From Bacteroidota bacterium (GTDB lineage: Bacteria; Bacteroidota; Bacteroidia; Chitinophagales; Chitinophagaceae): a stretch of 64,000 bases of DNA. The position numbers and the translations under genes are program-made. The notes beneath the pieces are model-generated. The model worked only from the letters and a program-made list of their open reading frames with translations. It was not told where the DNA came from and did no database searches. Positions 61,356-64,000 of the stretch are shown here, piece after piece. The stretch spans positions 1 to 64,000 of the forward strand of contig JAFEAB010000094.1 in the NCBI GenBank assembly GCA_018266615.1, written 5' to 3'. Position 1 is the stretch's first letter, and every line of letters starts with the position of its first letter.

Positions 61356-62653
61356 TGAGTACCGGCCATATCCTCACCGATCCGCAACAGGCGATTATTG
61401 CCATGCAGGAGCAGAAACTTCAACAGACCCTTGCTTACGTTTCTGCCCATTCACCATTTTTTAAAAAACACTTTCAAAAAAGCGGAATTTCCCCTCTTTC
61501 AATAAAGACCCTGGCCGAACTGAAACAAGTACCCCCCATTGGGAAGGAACAATTGCAACTTTTTAACGATGATTTTCTTTGTGTTCCAAAACGCGAAGTA
61601 ATTGAATATAGTTCTACATCCGGAACTTTGGGCAGCCCGGTAAATATTGCCCTTACCGAAAACGACCTCCTACGGTTAGCCATAAACGAATATCATTCCT
61701 TTACCTGTGCAGGCGCCACTGCCGATGATATTTTTCAGTTAATGCTTACCCTCGACCGGCAATTTATGGCTGGGATGGCCTATTATAGCGGGCTTCGGAA
61801 GATTGGCGCAGGCATCATACGGCTGGGGCCTGGCGTGCCGTCCCTGCAATTGGATACGATAAGCCGGTTGAATCCAACTGCCATCGTAGCCGTTCCTTCG
61901 TTTATTATTAAACTGATAGATTTTGCTGAACAACATGGCATTAACCTGAACGAAAGTTCGGTGAAGAAAGCCATTTGTATTGGAGAAAATATCCGGAACA
62001 CCGATTTTTCCTTAAATGTATTAGGAAGAAAAATTGCCGGAGCATGGAATATTGATTTGTACTCTACCTATGCCTCTACCGAAATGCAAACAGCGTTTAC
62101 GGAATGTGGATTCTTTTGCGGCGGACACATGCAACCCGAACTGATTATTCTCGAAATGCTGGATGATAATGACAATCCCGTTTCGCCAGGGGAACCAGGG
62201 GAGGTAACCATCACTACCCTGGGGGTAACCGGAATGCCCCTGGTGCGCTATAAAACGGGTGATATTTGTATTCACCATGTTGGCCAGTGCCGTTGCGGAA
62301 GATGGTCAACACGCCTCTCGCCGGTGGTGGGCCGCAAGAAGCAGATGATTAAGTTTAAAGGCACAACGCTTTATCCTCCGGCTCTCTTCGATATGTTAAA
62401 CGATATGGAAGATGTGAGGGATTACGTGGTGGAAGTATATTCCAATGAAGTGGGAACAGATGAAGTGAAACTGCATATTCTTCCATCGAACCTGGCGGAG
62501 GAGACCGACCGGAAGATAAGGGCCAACCTACAGGCAAGGTTAAGGGTAAGCCCTCATGTAAGTTATATTAGCCAGGAAGAATTGCAAAAAATGCAAATGC
62601 CCGAAACGGGGAGAAAATTAATGAAGTTTATGGATAACCGGCACCCGGGTTAG
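61352..62653 (+). CDS. PaaK-like AMP-forming ligase (phenylacetate-CoA ligase family)
   Basis: Adenylating enzyme of the phenylacetate-CoA ligase/coenzyme F390 synthetase family, expected to activate an aromatic or fatty carboxylate. The 433 residues have the phosphate-binding loop SSTSGTLGSP, the hinge region LVRYKTGDI, and GRKKQMIKFKGTTLYPPAL. Starts by 4-nt overlap with acpS, the last plus-strand gene of the operon. Its end overlaps the convergent acyltransferase by 26 nt. In aryl-polyene-type routes an aromatic starter must be activated, which would fit (inference). Confidence 0.92.
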   Translation: MMSTGHILTDPQQAIIAMQEQKLQQTLAYVSAHSPFFKKHFQKSGISPLSIKTLAELKQVPPIGKEQLQLFNDDFLCVPKREVIEYSSTSGTLGSPVNIALTENDLLRLAINEYHSFTCAGATADDIFQLMLTLDRQFMAGMAYYSGLRKIGAGIIRLGPGVPSLQLDTISRLNPTAIVAVPSFIIKLIDFAEQHGINLNESSVKKAICIGENIRNTDFSLNVLGRKIAGAWNIDLYSTYASTEMQTAFTECGFFCGGHMQPELIILEMLDDNDNPVSPGEPGEVTITTLGVTGMPLVRYKTGDICIHHVGQCRCGRWSTRLSPVVGRKKQMIKFKGTTLYPPALFDMLNDMEDVRDYVVEVYSNEVGTDEVKLHILPSNLAEETDRKIRANLQARLRVSPHVSYISQEELQKMQMPETGRKLMKFMDNRHPG

Positions 62654-63386
62654 GGGCCTGCGTTTTACTTTGCCCAATGGCCAACATAATTTCTTCGAGA
62701 ATTTCCTCATTCGATTGTTCGCTGGTAAACCTTAGTGGGGCCCCAAATTTTACAGATAAGGATGTCCTCCATTTTTTCATTCGAAGCCCCTTTTTATCGA
62801 ATGCCGTATTAAATCCATCAATTCGTATTGGGATTACGATGGGGTTGGTTTGCCGGATGAGCAATGCAGTACCCTTTCTTCCCGGAGCAAAGGGTTTGGT
62901 GGTTCCCTGAGGGAAATTGATGACCCAGCTTGTTTTTAAAGCCCGTTCTATTTTTCGGGTATCGGAAGGATCGAGGCCCTTGCGCTGAATGGTGCTGTCG
63001 GCATTCCAGGTACGCCTCACCGTGAGTGAACCGGCTAATTCGAAAAGCCGGGTTAACCAGCTTGCCTGCATCGTTTCAGCTGCCGAAACAAAATATACCC
63101 GGGTGTACGGTGATAGGAGGTACCAGGGGAACCCCAGCCTGTTCTTTCTTTTCCATTTTACGGCACAAAAAATATGCAGAAAGGAAATTACCTCCGCAAA
63201 ATAAGTTTGGTGGTTACTTACGAAAAGTACATTTTGTTTTGGCAGGCTTTCAATATTTTCGGTACCTTCTATCCGGAGCCGGTTAAATATATTCAGGCCG
63301 GGGTAGGAGATACTTCCCACCAGGGCATATACAAGGGCCCTTACAAAGGGTTTGTGTTTCAGTTTATCAATTAGTTTCGATGACAT
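62628..63386 (-). CDS. Lysophospholipid acyltransferase-like protein with altered active site
   Basis: PlsC-fold acyltransferase, 252 residues. The motif I is SNHQTYFAE: His59 is present, but the position of the Asp in HX4D is Ala64 (Glu65 next to it). Motif III is FPQGTTKPF, not FPEGTR. These changes are at catalytic positions, so either the acyl acceptor is unusual or Glu65 stands in. It converges on the pigment-like operon with a 26-nt overlap, and such acyltransferases also occur in flexirubin-type clusters. Confidence 0.85.
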   Translation of the reverse strand: MSSKLIDKLKHKPFVRALVYALVGSISYPGLNIFNRLRIEGTENIESLPKQNVLFVSNHQTYFAEVISFLHIFCAVKWKRKNRLGFPWYLLSPYTRVYFVSAAETMQASWLTRLFELAGSLTVRRTWNADSTIQRKGLDPSDTRKIERALKTSWVINFPQGTTKPFAPGRKGTALLIRQTNPIVIPIRIDGFNTAFDKKGLRMKKWRTSLSVKFGAPLRFTSEQSNEEILEEIMLAIGQSKTQAPNPGAGYP

Positions 63387-63580
63387 GGATCAATGTAATA
63401 TACCCGAATATTTACAAAATGGGATCCTGTTCTGCGTTAAAGGATCAACGGGCTTCCTTAGGATTCAATTTTTTGAAATGGCTATTTGATGGCAATTTAA
63501 AAGTTAATCAGGACTGGGTTGGGAGATAGTAGCCATTTAAAGGGACGTTTATTTTACTCCGTTTTACAGGAGATGGAAAT

Positions 63581-63609
63581 AAAAAAACTGCCTCAACATT
63601 TTGAGGCAG
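63581..63609 (-). terminator. Terminator of the partial gene at the right edge
   Basis: A 9-bp perfect stem (CTGCCTCAA / TTGAGGCAG) with a CATT loop. On the minus strand it is followed by seven T. Confidence 0.9.
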
Positions 63610-63633
63610 CAGGTAATAAATAATTTTTTGAAA

Positions 63634-63999
63634 CTATTTGATAAATTTCCCCAGTTTTTTGCCTGCCGTGGCGTATGCCTCCTGCAGGCGAAGGCCGGTA
63701 TCATAATCATATCCCCCGAAAATCCTGCCTGGTGCATTTTTTACAGAAATGGTGGCAATTACATTGGACGGATTTGCGGTTTCAACCAGGGTGGCTTCCC
63801 CATCAATGGAAGCATCTTTTCTTGAAATCACTACATTATAACCGGGTTCTGTTTTCAATGTTTTAAAAATGAGGGTGTATTTCGCATTTTTATCATTGGT
63901 CATTTTCGATTGTTCGGTAAATTCCTTGATAAACCTTGGCTCAAACCGGGCTTCCCGGTCATTTTTCCAATTGGCGGCCCAGGCATCTCCTTTTCCCGC
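63634..63999 (-). CDS. Unknown protein, truncated by the window edge
   Basis: The minus-strand frame is open from the last bases of the window to the stop, so the ATG at 63903 is internal. About 121 residues are visible, beginning AGKGDAWAANWKNDREARFE and holding strand-rich text such as YTLIFKTLKTEPGYNVVIS and a C-terminal GYDYDTGLRLQEAYATAGKKLGKFIK. No family is recognised. Its terminator follows 24 nt downstream. Confidence 0.7.
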   Translation of the reverse strand, partial: AGKGDAWAANWKNDREARFEPRFIKEFTEQSKMTNDKNAKYTLIFKTLKTEPGYNVVISRKDASIDGEATLVETANPSNVIATISVKNAPGRIFGGYDYDTGLRLQEAYATAGKKLGKFIK

Positions 64000-64000
64000 T

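Noticed and set aside
1..64000. tRNA, rRNA, CRISPR array, prophage or restriction-modification system
   Set aside because: Intergenic regions were read for tRNA-like cloverleafs, regularly spaced repeats and phage or defence genes; none was seen. Without a tool, a degenerate RNA gene could be missed.

Overview
The window reads as chromosomal DNA of a gliding, type IX secretion-competent Bacteroidota, most likely a Chitinophagaceae relative. The grounds are gldM/gldN, gldB and gldF/gldG, a secreted protein with a type IX C-terminal sorting domain, many lipoproteins with a Cys right after the signal peptide, a MurF-alanine racemase fusion, a SUI1-type factor next to nadC, TAnnTTTG promoter boxes instead of strong Shine-Dalgarno sites, and a flexirubin-type gene set. 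No tRNA, rRNA or CRISPR array was seen. The placement comes from protein content only; no database was searched.

Layout. 1-2.4 kb: end of the gld/T9SS core operon (gldM partial, gldN). 2.6-10.7 kb: serine hydrolase lipoprotein, then a minus-strand block (uvrC with a lipoprotein, an ECF sigma factor with a membrane-anchored barrel protein, a haem-binding protein, gpmI). 10.8-23.8 kb: housekeeping genes (nadC, SUI1, apaG, gldB, nadE, a shortened moxR/bat operon, rsgA, gamma carbonic anhydrase, aminotransferase). 23.0-26.5 kb: the only repeat-rich accessory patch, with a REP-associated tyrosine transposase (RAYT), three copies of its cognate palindrome, duplicated copies of its leader, a second hairpin family, a 104-bp direct repeat pair and trapped gene fragments. 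26.5-49.3 kb: a 1153-residue TolB/barrel protein, iscS-iscU-iscA, gldF-gldG, terC, murF-alr, lspA, a T9SS cargo protein, and a gltX-B12 subunit-enoyl-CoA hydratase-fumC operon. 49.4-64 kb: a lipoprotein, polysaccharide deacetylase, tatD, a decayed DUF5686-like pseudogene, and a tight six-gene plus-strand operon (52782-62653).

The six-gene operon holds a glycosyltransferase-DUF2062 protein, a triple fusion of MMPL transporter, acyltransferase and methyltransferase, a phytoene-desaturase-like oxidoreductase, a C45-type acyltransferase, holo-ACP synthase and a PaaK-like ligase. A divergent acyltransferase converges on its end. This set resembles the tailoring and transport part of flexirubin (aryl polyene-dialkylresorcinol) clusters, but no ketosynthase, ACP or DarA/DarB gene is in the window.

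The strongest candidates for new biology are the RAYT/REP patch, where the transposase's promoter, palindrome and start codon were copied without the gene; the pigment-like operon with its 1274-residue triple fusion; and the sigma factor paired with a protein that looks like an inner-membrane anchor fused to an outer-membrane barrel.
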